Shown here piece by piece: positions 1 through 8,311 of a stretch of DNA of 64,000 bases. Within the stretch, counting starts at the first letter, position 1. Each line of letters starts with the position of its first letter. The translations under genes were made by a program, and so were the position numbers. Source of the DNA: Pseudomonadota bacterium (GTDB taxonomy: Bacteria; Pseudomonadota; Gammaproteobacteria; Steroidobacterales; Steroidobacteraceae). The stretch is from positions 1 to 64,000 of the forward strand of contig JAEWAF010000009.1 of assembly GCA_023391815.1 (NCBI GenBank), given 5' to 3'. Under the pieces are notes generated by a model. It was not told the DNA's origin and ran no database searches. It saw nothing but the letters and a program-made list of their open reading frames with translations.

Positions 1-372
1 GCGCCCCCCGTGGGTATCGCGTTGCTCGTCGTCATCGCACCCCTCGCGGGTGGCACGGAACGACGCTTCTTATAGCCGGAAAAAATAAGGAATATCTAGA
101 ATCAGTAAACACTTTTGGCTCCGCGACGGTACGTTTAACTCCCTGGGCTCAGTGGATTATTTCGCCGCTCGCGGCCGGTGCACGAACGCACCAAACTGGG
201 GTACGAGAGGGAGGCTGGCGCCGTCCGCGGGGGAACGCGGCAGCGGGTGGGGCACACTCCTCGGCGCCGGCCCCCCTTGGCCCATCGGCCGCTGGTTAGA
301 CGGCCCAACGAGGCGCGCTGCCCCGACGCCTGCGATAGCTGTGTGCACCCCGGTGGTGTAAAGTGGTGCGCT
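1..372. other. Left-edge region without a supported gene
   Basis: I see no convincing gene here. Open frames on both strands have arginine/proline-rich, non-protein-like composition and are shadows or chance frames. An A/T-rich patch around 75-115 just before the small regulator could hold a promoter, but no clear -35/-10 pair is recognisable. Confidence 0.5.
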
Positions 373-594
373 ATGACTAAAGAGGGCACGAGCATGCCGG
401 CAACTCGACGCAAAGGGACGGACCCCGGTGAGGGAGGCCGCGCTCCACGCATGTCGGTGACCTTTCCGCCGGCGCTGTACCAAACCCTGGAAGCCATCGC
501 CCGCAGCAAAAAAGTCTCGGTCGCCTGGGTCATTCGGGACGCCGCCGAACAGTACGTGGAGGCGCAGTGGCCGCTGCTCGGACGCCCGCAATGA
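373..594 (+). CDS. Small ribbon-helix-helix (CopG/Arc-like) protein
   Basis: Predicted 73-residue DNA-binding protein. The motif RMSVTFPPALYQTLEAIARS followed by KKVSVAWVIRDAAEQYV has the strand-helix-helix pattern of the ribbon-helix-helix fold: an amphipathic beta strand, then two helices ending near residue 65. An in-frame extension upstream to 178 exists but has random arginine-rich composition, so I start at the ATG at 373. A second ATG seven codons further in is possible. Its stop overlaps the start of the methyltransferase by 4 bases (ATGA), so it is probably the first gene of the restriction-modification operon. By inference it could be an autoregulator playing the role of a controller protein. 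RHH proteins are also antitoxins, but no toxin partner is seen. Confidence 0.7.
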   Translation: MTKEGTSMPATRRKGTDPGEGGRAPRMSVTFPPALYQTLEAIARSKKVSVAWVIRDAAEQYVEAQWPLLGRPQ

Positions 595-2357
595 GGAACG
601 CCACCGCGTTGCCGAGCACCGACGCCTTCGACCCCCTTCCCGCCGACGATTTGGAGCCCACGCTGACCGGGGTGCCCTCGCTTGCGGCCGAGGTCGAAGC
701 CCTTGCCACGACCGGCGGCATTGAAGCGCGCGGCGCGATCTTCACCCGTCGCGAAGTCGTCGACTTTCTGTTGGATTTGATCGGCTATACCCCCGATAAG
801 AAGCTGCACAAATCTCAGCTGCTCGAGCCCTCGTTTGGCGGCGGCGATTTCCTGTTGCCAGCGTTGGAGCGGTTGCTGGCCGCCTGGCGTGCCGCAGGCT
901 CCAAGGGCGATCCGGTCCGGACGCTCTCGAAATGTATCTGTGCGGTGGAACTCCACCGCGAGACGTTCCAGGACACCAAGACGCGCGTCATCCAATTTCT
1001 AAGTGAGCATGGGCTCACCGGCCAACAAGCGTTGCAGCTGGCTGAGGCTTGGTTGATCAACGGCGACTTTTTGCTGGCGGAGATCCCGAAAGGATTCAAT
1101 TTTGTGGTCGGCAATCCGCCCTACGTTCGGCAGGAGCTGATCCCGACTGCGCTGCTCGCCGAATACCGCCGGCTTTACCCCACGATGTACGATCGCGCCG
1201 ATCTGTACATTCCGTTTATTGAGCGCTCGCTCAAATCGTTGACGAAGCACGGCACGCTCGGCTTTATCTGCGCCGATCGCTGGATGAAAAACCGCTACGG
1301 CGGGCCGCTGCGTAATCTGGTGTCGGAACGCTTTCACTTAAAAGTTTATGTCGACATGGTCGACACGCAGGCGTTTCATACCGAGGTGATGACATACCCC
1401 GCCATCACCGTGATCGCGCACGAGGCGGGTAAAACCACGCGCATCGCGCATCAGCCGGCGCTGGATCCCACCACCTTGCGCACGCTTGCGCAGGCGCTGG
1501 TGTCGCATGCGGTGCCGCCGGCCGACAGCGGCGTGCGCACGCTCGATGGGATCGCCTCGGGCGCGGAGCCCTGGATTTTAGATACCTCGGATCAGCTCGC
1601 GGTGATCCGCCGCATCGAGGCCGCGTTCCCGCTCATCGAGGAGACCGGCTGCAAGATTGGCATTGGCGTTGCGACCGGCGCCGACAAAGCGTTTATCGGC
1701 ACCGACGCCGAGCTCGACGTGGAGCCGGATCGTAAGCTGCCGATCGTCATGACCAAAGACATTCAAGGCGGCACCGTCGACTGGCGCGGGCTGTATGTCA
1801 TCAACCCCTTCAACGACGGCCCGGGCGCGGGGCTCGTGGATCTCGCCGACTTCCCGAAGTTAAAAGCGTATCTGGAGGCGAGAAAGGAACAAATCGCCGG
1901 ACGGCACTGTGCGCAACAAGCGCCGGCCAATTGGTATCGCACGATTGATCGGATTACGCCGGCAATCGCGAAAAAAGAAAAGCTGCTGATCCCGGACATC
2001 AAGGGCTCCGCCCACATCGTCTACGAAGACGGCCAGCTTTATCCGCACCACAATTTGTATTACATCACCGCGACCACGTGGGACTTACGCGCGCTGCAGG
2101 CGGTGCTGCGCTCCTCGGTGACCCGGCTGTTCATCGCGACGTATTCGACTAAAATGCGCGGCGGCTTTCTGCGCTTTCAAGCCCAGTACTTGCGTCGGCT
2201 TAGGCTACCGCACTGGGAGAATGTGCCGGAGGCGATTCGTACGGAGCTAAGAAACGCCGCCGAGGCACAGGATCCCGCCGCATGCAATCGCGCAACGTTC
2301 GCACTGTACGGACTGACTCACGAGGAGCAGGCGGCGCTCGGGGGCAACGGGGATTAA
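591..2357 (+). CDS. N6-adenine DNA methyltransferase of a PaeR7I/XhoI-like type II R-M system
   Basis: SAM-dependent N6-adenine methyltransferase, 588 residues, expected to protect host DNA against the endonucleases encoded just downstream. The catalytic motif IV NPPY lies at residues 175-178. A glycine-rich SAM-binding segment (LEPSFGGGDFLLP) sits near residues 76-90, ahead of motif IV, as in gamma-type N6 enzymes such as M.TaqI and M.PaeR7I. The C-terminal half (about 330-580) resembles the target-recognition region of that class. The start at 591 overlaps the stop of the preceding small gene; a longer start at 567 would intrude further. The recognition sequence CTCGAG is inferred only from the neighbouring PaeR7I-like nucleases. 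Confidence 0.88.
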   Translation: MRNATALPSTDAFDPLPADDLEPTLTGVPSLAAEVEALATTGGIEARGAIFTRREVVDFLLDLIGYTPDKKLHKSQLLEPSFGGGDFLLPALERLLAAWRAAGSKGDPVRTLSKCICAVELHRETFQDTKTRVIQFLSEHGLTGQQALQLAEAWLINGDFLLAEIPKGFNFVVGNPPYVRQELIPTALLAEYRRLYPTMYDRADLYIPFIERSLKSLTKHGTLGFICADRWMKNRYGGPLRNLVSERFHLKVYVDMVDTQAFHTEVMTYPAITVIAHEAGKTTRIAHQPALDPTTLRTLAQALVSHAVPPADSGVRTLDGIASGAEPWILDTSDQLAVIRRIEAAFPLIEETGCKIGIGVATGADKAFIGTDAELDVEPDRKLPIVMTKDIQGGTVDWRGLYVINPFNDGPGAGLVDLADFPKLKAYLEARKEQIAGRHCAQQAPANWYRTIDRITPAIAKKEKLLIPDIKGSAHIVYEDGQLYPHHNLYYITATTWDLRALQAVLRSSVTRLFIATYSTKMRGGFLRFQAQYLRRLRLPHWENVPEAIRTELRNAAEAQDPAACNRATFALYGLTHEEQAALGGNGD

Positions 2358-3100
2358 AGCTCGGGCTGGATCTTGCGGATTTCGAGCGACAAACCAAAGA
2401 AGCGGTGATGGCCTTTTGGGGCAATCGCGAAAAGGCCCGTCAAAAGAAACTCAAGGCAAAAAGAATCGATCAAGGCGAGCGGGGCAGCGCCACGAACGGC
2501 AAGAACATGGAAGGCTTTGCCACATTCATCCTGGATCTGGTGAAAGCCAATGGTCTCTCCGAAGCCACGATCCATCGCACGAAGAACCTAGTCACGCTGC
2601 CCGGCTTCTTTCGGCCCACCAAACAATGGGATTTGGTGATCGTCGATAACCATCAGCTGGTCGCGGCGTTGGAGTTGAAAAGTCACGTCGGCCCGTCGTT
2701 TGGGAACAATTGTAACAACCGCATCGAAGAGGCGATTGGCAGTGCCCACGACCTCCGTGTCGCCTTCCAAGAAGGGGCCTTCCGCGATCAGCCGCGGCCG
2801 TTTCTGGGCTGGATGATCCTCGTCGAGGATGCGCCGGCCTCGTGCCGTCCCGTGAAACACGTCTCACCCCACTTCGAGGTGTTTCCAGACTTTAAGAACG
2901 CCTCTTATTTGAGACGCTACGAGCTCTTGTGCCAGCGTTTGGAGAAGGATCTGCTATACACCTCCGCTTGTGTCATGGCCTCACCCCGAACTGCACGCAC
3001 GACGGGGGAATACCGCGATCTGTCGGTCCAGACGAGCTTCCGAAACTTTATTACCGCGTTGGCCGGCCACATCGCGGTCCAGGCGGCGCGCAAAGTGTGA
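2282..3100 (+). CDS. PaeR7I/XhoI-like type II restriction endonuclease, copy 1
   Basis: Restriction endonuclease of the XhoI/PaeR7I family, expected to cut CTCGAG when unmethylated. Family blocks visible are AVMAFWGNREKARQK, GKNMEGFATFI, TLPGFFRPTKQWDL and AALELKSHVGPSFG. The last two hold a PD-(D/E)xK site: the Asp of WDL and the E-x-K of ELK. The start is uncertain. ATG 2282 overlaps the methyltransferase by 76 bases and adds about 24 residues not seen in copy 2. A non-ATG start near 2366 would match copy 2's first residues (GLxLxDFER), and ATG 2408 would cut into the first conserved block. All recognisable catalytic residues are kept, so this copy may be active, but the unclear start could mean weak expression or early decay. 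Confidence 0.82.
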   Translation: MQSRNVRTVRTDSRGAGGARGQRGLKLGLDLADFERQTKEAVMAFWGNREKARQKKLKAKRIDQGERGSATNGKNMEGFATFILDLVKANGLSEATIHRTKNLVTLPGFFRPTKQWDLVIVDNHQLVAALELKSHVGPSFGNNCNNRIEEAIGSAHDLRVAFQEGAFRDQPRPFLGWMILVEDAPASCRPVKHVSPHFEVFPDFKNASYLRRYELLCQRLEKDLLYTSACVMASPRTARTTGEYRDLSVQTSFRNFITALAGHIAVQAARKV

Positions 3101-3130
3101 TCGCCTCCGTGATGCCGCCGCGGCCGTGAC

Positions 3131-3156
3131 GCGCGCCGCGCCGGGCGCCGGCGCGC
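3131..3156. terminator. GC-rich hairpin between the two endonuclease genes
   Basis: An 8-base perfect inverted repeat (GCGCGCCG at 3131-3138 pairing with CGGCGCGC at 3149-3156) encloses a 10-base loop, 30 bases after the stop of endonuclease copy 1. There is no clear U-run after it, so it is only terminator-like. It could also attenuate or stabilise a transcript running on into copy 2. Confidence 0.3.
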
Positions 3157-3286
3157 AGCTCCGGTTGATGATACAAGTGTGACGGCGCTCCGCTACGGAC
3201 GCCCTCCAACCTCATCATAATTTGCGTTAACCACGGATCGTTTGGATCGGATGCTCACGCCGCGGCGGGCGGCGAAGGACGGGCGC

Positions 3287-4024
3287 ATGGGGCTGAATCT
3301 CGTTGACTTCGAAAGGAAAGCGCAGGAGGCCGTCATGGCCTTCTGGGGGAATCGGGACAAGGCCCGCGAAAAACAGCAAGCGGCCGGTAAGATCGATCAA
3401 GGCGAACGCGCGAGCGTCACGGCCGGCAAGAACATGGATGGCTTTGTGACCTTGGTGGCGGATATCGTGAAAGCCAATGGGCTGGCGCACGCCGATATTC
3501 ATCTCGCACGACGGGTCGTGACGCTGCCCGGGTATTTTCGGCCGACCAAGCTGTGGGATTTGGTGGTGATCAACAAGGGGCGGCTCGTCGCCGCCATTGA
3601 GTTGAAGAGTCACGTCGGCCCCTCGTTCGGCAAGAACTTCAACAATCGAACCGAAGAGTCGCTCGGCACCTCCCACGATTTTTGGACCGCCTATCGCGAT
3701 GGCGCGTTCGGTCCCCATCCGCGCCCCTTTATCGGGTGGCTCATCCTGGTGGAGGAGATCAACGCATCGACCAAACCGGTCAAAGATAGGTCACCCCATT
3801 TTCAGATCTTCAAGGAATTTCAGGATGCGTCCTATCTGAAACGTTACGATCTGCTCTGTCAGCGATTGGTGAAGGAACAACTCTACACCACGGCCTGTGT
3901 GATGGCCTCACGACGAGAAGCGGTGTCGACCGGCGCGTACGCTGACATATCGGAGATGACCAGCTTCAGGACGTTTGTAACGGCGCTGGCCGGTCACGTG
4001 GCGACGGAGGCGGCCCGGAGCTAA
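3287..4024 (+). CDS. PaeR7I/XhoI-like type II restriction endonuclease, copy 2
   Basis: Second XhoI/PaeR7I-family endonuclease, 245 residues, close to the family's usual length. It is colinear with copy 1 throughout: AVMAFWGNRDKAREKQ, IDQGERASVTAGKNMDGFV, LPGYFRPTKLWDLVV, AAIELKSHVGPSFGKNFNNR and the C-terminal TSFRTFVTALAGHVA. The Asp in LWDL and E-x-K in IELKS form the expected PD-(D/E)xK site. The start at 3287 gives MGLNLVDFER and has a purine-rich AAGGAC upstream; a longer in-frame ATG at 3242 is less likely. About 190 bases separate it from copy 1, so it may have its own promoter. By sequence it looks the better preserved of the two; only the methyltransferase at 591 is available to protect against either. 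Confidence 0.88.
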   Translation: MGLNLVDFERKAQEAVMAFWGNRDKAREKQQAAGKIDQGERASVTAGKNMDGFVTLVADIVKANGLAHADIHLARRVVTLPGYFRPTKLWDLVVINKGRLVAAIELKSHVGPSFGKNFNNRTEESLGTSHDFWTAYRDGAFGPHPRPFIGWLILVEEINASTKPVKDRSPHFQIFKEFQDASYLKRYDLLCQRLVKEQLYTTACVMASRREAVSTGAYADISEMTSFRTFVTALAGHVATEAARS

Positions 4025-4272
4025 CGCGCATCTGGGATAATTGGACGCGACAAGACCAGGGGTCACTTTAGTTTCACGCTGTTTCGACGCGGGGCTCGTC
4101 GAAACACGGCGGAGTCGATATTATAAGCTCACGAGCTACCGACGGCCGACGCTGCGGATTGGGGGAGCGTCCGCGAGCACGTCGCTACCGTTGATCGCGT
4201 CACAGGGACGTACGATCGTCCTGTTCGTGATCGCATCACCAACACGAACAACCTGAGGCGCGAGCGGCGAGC

Positions 4273-6537
4273 GTGGCGATCACAACAGAAAAATTCAAAT
4301 TTGCCGTGGACAGCTCGCTGTTAAGCGAGTTGGGCGAGAAGCTTGTCACGACCGTGCATGTGGCTCTGGCCGAGCTGGTGAAGAACGCCTACGACGCCGA
4401 TGCCACCACAGTCACAGTACAGATCCTACCTGAAGCGAGCGGGGCGCCTCGGGTGATTATCACGGATGACGGCACGGGCATGACGCCGGAGGACGTCCGG
4501 CGCTATTGGATGAAGATCGGGACCACCAACAAAGCCGACCACCCGACTAGTGCGGACTACGGTCGTTTGAAGACAGGGTCGAAAGGTATCGGTCGCTTCG
4601 CCTGTCGGCGTTTGGGGCTGCATCTGGCTCTCACCACCACCGCAAAAAAAAGCGCCTCACAATCGGCCATATACGAGACGACCAGCGTCGATTTTCATTG
4701 GAATGACTTTGCGCCCGGCAAGGGTGTGGATGCGGTGCCCTGTGTGGGCAAGATATCTTCCAGCAAAGCAGGACAGACCGGGACGCGGCTAGAAATCTGG
4801 GGCGGGGGGGAGAATGAATGGCAGGCCCGCGGCTTCAAATATCTGCAGCGCCAGCTCGCCGCGCTGGCCAGCAACCGCGGCACTCGACGCACCGGCTACC
4901 AGCCCGATCCGGGATTCAACGTGGTGTTGGAGGCTCCGGAGCTCTCTGAGACGCCGATTGACTTGCGCGACACCATCATCGATGCCACGTGGGGCACGCT
5001 AACGGCGAAAGTTGAGCGCGATGGCCGGGCGACGTTGGCACTGACGGCTCGAGGGCTTCGTGGCACGAAGAAACATACGAGCAGTGCTCGCTTTCCCGGC
5101 ATCGCGGGGGCGTCACTACGCGTGGGCATTTTGCCCAGAAGCAAAGATGATGCGCGCGACAAGGAGATCCTCGCTCAATACGTGCTGACTGAGGTCATGG
5201 AGGATTGGGGCGGTATTCAGGTGCGCTTCAATGGCTTCCGCATGTTCCCGTATGGCGACGCGGGTGACGACTGGTTGCAGATTGATGCCGATCGAGCGCG
5301 TCGACTGACCAAACCGGAGGGTGAGCTCTTCACCTTCGCGAAGAGTTTGAATCGCATCAACCCGGCGAGGGCCATGTTGAACATGCTCAGCCGCAAGAAC
5401 TACTTGGGGCAAGTCGATGTCACGTCCAAGATGAAAGGGTTGCGGCCGCGTATCGATCGCCAGGGATTTGTGGAGAACGATGAATTCGAGCAGCTGCGTG
5501 GTTTCGTACGACTGGCGGTCGATTGGGCCAATATCTACCGCGAACACTACATCCGATTGAGAGACGAAGCGGACACCGAAAAAGCCCGCCAAGCAATCCG
5601 TCCTGTGCTCAACCTGGAGGGGCCCAAGGAGCAAATCGTCCCCAAGGCCGCGACGTTCCTGCGCAAGGAGATCAAGCGCATCGTTCAGCGGCTGCCCGAG
5701 TCGCAACGTAAAGATACCGAGCAGAATCTAGTCGGCACGGTGCGTGCGATCGAGAGCGTCAGCGCTGAGAGCCACAAGCAACTCCAGCATCTGCGACTCA
5801 TCGCTTCTGCTTCTACGTTGACCCTACTATTCGCTCACGAAGTCCGCACCGTCATCGGGACGCTCGGCGCGGCGTCAATGCGCCTCGATCAGCTCACAAA
5901 GAAAGTGCCAGGCTACGCGCCAGAGTTGAAAACGCTCGGCGATCAATTGCGGGAGACGAAAGGGCGCTTCGACAATTTGGTGTCGATGACGGGCATCGTT
6001 GGCGCGTTCCGATCGAGCGACACCCTGGTCGAGGTGCATCTGAAATCTGCCATCGAGCGAGCGGTGCAGTGCTTTCAGTTGGTCATCGACAACTATGAGA
6101 TCACGGTCGACGACTCAAACGTGGCCACCAGTCTCACGGTGGGCCCGATGATCGAGGGCGAACTCTACACCGTCCTTTTGAATATCCTATCGAATGCGAT
6201 CAAGTCCGTGATTGCCGGGGGCAATACCGAACGCACCATTCAGATCAGCACGCAGCGGCGCGCAGATCGAACGATCGTGCAGATCTCCGACACCGGTTTG
6301 GGCCTGGACGAGGACCACTTTGAAGAGGTGTTTACGCCCTTCGTCGCTGATCCCGCCAGTACGCTCTACGACAAGTTAGAAGAGCGTGCGAACCCCGAGG
6401 ACGCCTCTTTGTTTGGCACCGGCAGCGGCTTGGGATTGGCCATTGCTCGGGATATCGCTCGGTCACGCCGGGGCGAGATTCGGTTCACGACGCCGGAGTT
6501 TCCCTGGAGCGCCACGGTTGAAGTGGAGTTTCCATGA
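4273..6537 (+). CDS. Soluble protein with N-terminal GHKL ATPase and C-terminal histidine-kinase core
   Basis: 754-residue protein, GTG start. The N-terminal part is an Hsp90/MORC-like GHKL ATPase: the helix ALAELVKNAYDADA (Glu34, Asn38), the ITDDGTGM box (65-70) and a GSKGIGRFA glycine motif (102-110). A middle region (about 210-500) is unrecognised. The C-terminal part is a histidine kinase: H-box LFAHEVRT with candidate phospho-acceptor His522, N-box LLNILSNAIKS, G1 ISDTGLGL, F-box VFTPF and G2 GTGSGLGLAIA. No signal peptide or membrane span is visible, so it should be cytoplasmic. It overlaps the receiver-like gene by 4 bases (ATGA), which strongly suggests a working pair. Two GHKL domains in one chain next to a restriction system suggest a defence sensor; this is inference. 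A plain two-component sensor is the alternative. Confidence 0.8.
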   Translation: MAITTEKFKFAVDSSLLSELGEKLVTTVHVALAELVKNAYDADATTVTVQILPEASGAPRVIITDDGTGMTPEDVRRYWMKIGTTNKADHPTSADYGRLKTGSKGIGRFACRRLGLHLALTTTAKKSASQSAIYETTSVDFHWNDFAPGKGVDAVPCVGKISSSKAGQTGTRLEIWGGGENEWQARGFKYLQRQLAALASNRGTRRTGYQPDPGFNVVLEAPELSETPIDLRDTIIDATWGTLTAKVERDGRATLALTARGLRGTKKHTSSARFPGIAGASLRVGILPRSKDDARDKEILAQYVLTEVMEDWGGIQVRFNGFRMFPYGDAGDDWLQIDADRARRLTKPEGELFTFAKSLNRINPARAMLNMLSRKNYLGQVDVTSKMKGLRPRIDRQGFVENDEFEQLRGFVRLAVDWANIYREHYIRLRDEADTEKARQAIRPVLNLEGPKEQIVPKAATFLRKEIKRIVQRLPESQRKDTEQNLVGTVRAIESVSAESHKQLQHLRLIASASTLTLLFAHEVRTVIGTLGAASMRLDQLTKKVPGYAPELKTLGDQLRETKGRFDNLVSMTGIVGAFRSSDTLVEVHLKSAIERAVQCFQLVIDNYEITVDDSNVATSLTVGPMIEGELYTVLLNILSNAIKSVIAGGNTERTIQISTQRRADRTIVQISDTGLGLDEDHFEEVFTPFVADPASTLYDKLEERANPEDASLFGTGSGLGLAIARDIARSRRGEIRFTTPEFPWSATVEVEFP

Positions 6538-7541
6538 AAAAGCTGCGCATCGTCTGGATGGACGACAACCTCAGAAGGGTTCGCTCGTTCAAGGACGTGA
6601 TTGAGGCCGGGGGAAAATACAAAGCGACACTGGAACCGGAGCAGATCCGCGACAACGCGCTGGAGTGGCTCAGTGGCTGGGTTGAGGATAATCGGTCTCG
6701 TCCGCCCGATCTCATCATCATTGATCACGTCTTCAATATGTCACTGCCTTTCGGGCTGAAAGGCTCTTCGGTGGCCCATTTGCTGCGGCGACAGTTACCC
6801 TCGACGCCAATGGTATGCGTCACCGCGATGTTTGATCACCCAAAGTCATTCAACCAAGAGGATATCTCCGAGTACTCCGCCCTGTTTCTGTATAACCATC
6901 TCAGTGACCACATCGAAGACATCTACGCCATCGCCAAGGATTTTCGAAAGCTGACGATCGGAAGGGGCAAGGTTCGTGAACACATAGTGAAAACGCTGAA
7001 AGCCCCGGTACGCGATCAGCAAGATTTGTTGCGCGTGTTACCTGACGAGTTCCGGGATGAGCGTCATTCGACCACCGAGCACCGGATGGCCTGGTGGATC
7101 TACAACACGCTCCTGCAGCGCCCAGGCTTTCTCTATGATCGGTTGCATGCCGCGACGCTGCTCGGCCTCACGGAGTCGGGATTTGAAAAGGTGGAGTCCC
7201 AATTTGAGGCGGCCAAGTACAAAGGAATTTTCGCGACCAGTGGCAACCCTCGCTGGTGGGTCAGCGAGCTGACTCAGGTCTTATTTAAACTCGTGGAGCC
7301 CGACGCACCGGATCTACCGCAGTACGCGGGTCGAACCCTGAAGGGCATCGGCCGCCAGGATCACAGCGTTTGCTATGTGTCGAAGTCTGCCGACCCCGCG
7401 CCTGATGCCATCGTGGACACCGACGCCACCCATAGTTCGAAGCGCAGAGTGGTGAGGCGCGAGTTCTCCGACCGGCACCCCGCCGATCCTGGAACGACGC
7501 CAGGATTTGACGTGCGGCTGATCCTCAAGAAAACAAAGTAG
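6534..7541 (+). CDS. Atypical receiver-domain protein with an unknown C-terminal domain
   Basis: 335 residues. The first ~135 residues resemble a response-regulator receiver: acidic pair Asp10-Asp11 (VWMDDN), a predicted phospho-acceptor Asp64 in LIIIDHVF and Thr97 in CVTAMF. The usual conserved lysine near the end of the domain is not apparent; the matching region reads LFLYNHLSDH. Residues ~140-335 match no DNA-binding or enzymatic domain I know. They contain a WWIYNTLLQRPGFLYDRLHA block, which could be helical, and a basic tail. It is translationally coupled to the kinase-like gene upstream and followed 2 bases later by the next gene. The probable role is to receive a phosphate or conformational signal and act on the third protein or on a target; the output is unknown. 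Confidence 0.7.
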   Translation: MKKLRIVWMDDNLRRVRSFKDVIEAGGKYKATLEPEQIRDNALEWLSGWVEDNRSRPPDLIIIDHVFNMSLPFGLKGSSVAHLLRRQLPSTPMVCVTAMFDHPKSFNQEDISEYSALFLYNHLSDHIEDIYAIAKDFRKLTIGRGKVREHIVKTLKAPVRDQQDLLRVLPDEFRDERHSTTEHRMAWWIYNTLLQRPGFLYDRLHAATLLGLTESGFEKVESQFEAAKYKGIFATSGNPRWWVSELTQVLFKLVEPDAPDLPQYAGRTLKGIGRQDHSVCYVSKSADPAPDAIVDTDATHSSKRRVVRREFSDRHPADPGTTPGFDVRLILKKTK

Positions 7542-7543
7542 CT

Positions 7544-8311
7544 ATGTTTCCGTCCACAACGGACTTGCGATCACTGGAGAAGGAGACCCTGACGCGAATC
7601 GGTCAGATCGGGCCGTTCGCGAAGCTGGGCGACATTCAGCGACAAGCGCGCGAGGCGGCCGCGAGAATCCACAAAGAGCGCGGAGGCATCGATGTGCACC
7701 TGGGGTTTACGCTCGATATCCGCCTGCGCGACAAGGGTCGAGCCCATTCGATGCCGAGGCGCATTGATGTCGGTGCCCTGGTGCGGGTGTCACAAGAAGA
7801 CCATCGGTTGATCGTCGGCGCGTCTTATGGATTACTCGTTTGTTCTGGCGTCGATCCGCGCACGAATCCCGTGGTTCGGAAGATCCATTTTGACTACGAG
7901 CCTTTTGCAAGAAGAAATGCGGTGGAACCCAAGCCTAGTGTCCATATGCAGGTCTGTGGCAAGTTGAGTCCCCATCATCACAAGGCCGGGTATCCGGTCA
8001 CGTGTCTAGACGCGCTCTACCCACACTGGGAGAAACCGCGGATTCCATTACCACCCACGTGCCTGGCCATTTTGCTGAACTGGCTCATGCTCGAATTCCG
8101 ATCCGATACAACAGCGCTCTCCATTTTGAAGGATCCCACGTGGTCGTCGCTCGTGACCCGTGCTGAACGCACGGTACTGTTACCGTACTTTGCGGCTGCA
8201 AGCGAGTTCTTGGGGAGTACCAAGAATGAGAAGAAGAGCTTCTTCCAGCGCCATCTCTATGAGGAGGACAGGGATGCCGAGTCTGAGGATCGCGACAGAA
8301 AGACACGGTGA
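7544..8311 (+). CDS. Unknown protein, third gene of the GHKL/receiver module
   Basis: 255 residues, starting two bases after the receiver gene stops, so almost certainly co-transcribed. The function is unrecognised. The N-terminal helix-rich stretch (residues 10-45) is followed by a beta-rich core (VDVGALVRVS, LIVGASYGLLVCSG, KIHFDYEP). Then come a histidine-rich CGKLSPHHHKAGY and a hydrophobic PPTCLAILLNWLMLEF. The KIHFDYEP ... PRIPLPPTCLA pattern faintly recalls DUF2290-type proteins found in defence contexts; that is recollection, not a firm hit. The C-terminal tail is strongly charged (EEDRDAESEDRDRKTR). It might be the effector or an accessory subunit of the upstream pair. Confidence 0.6.
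   Translation: MFPSTTDLRSLEKETLTRIGQIGPFAKLGDIQRQAREAAARIHKERGGIDVHLGFTLDIRLRDKGRAHSMPRRIDVGALVRVSQEDHRLIVGASYGLLVCSGVDPRTNPVVRKIHFDYEPFARRNAVEPKPSVHMQVCGKLSPHHHKAGYPVTCLDALYPHWEKPRIPLPPTCLAILLNWLMLEFRSDTTALSILKDPTWSSLVTRAERTVLLPYFAAASEFLGSTKNEKKSFFQRHLYEEDRDAESEDRDRKTR

Noticed and set aside
135..995. Long minus-strand frame across the start of the R-M operon
   Set aside because: It opposes the well-supported regulator and methyltransferase genes, and its arginine-rich, repetitive composition is typical of a GC-rich shadow frame.
4041..4256. 71-codon frame between endonuclease copy 2 and the GHKL gene
   Set aside because: No ribosome-binding site or protein-like pattern; the next gene starts independently with its own GTG.
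5116..5706. Minus-strand frame within the dual-GHKL gene
   Set aside because: Shadow of a well-supported plus-strand gene; no domain pattern.
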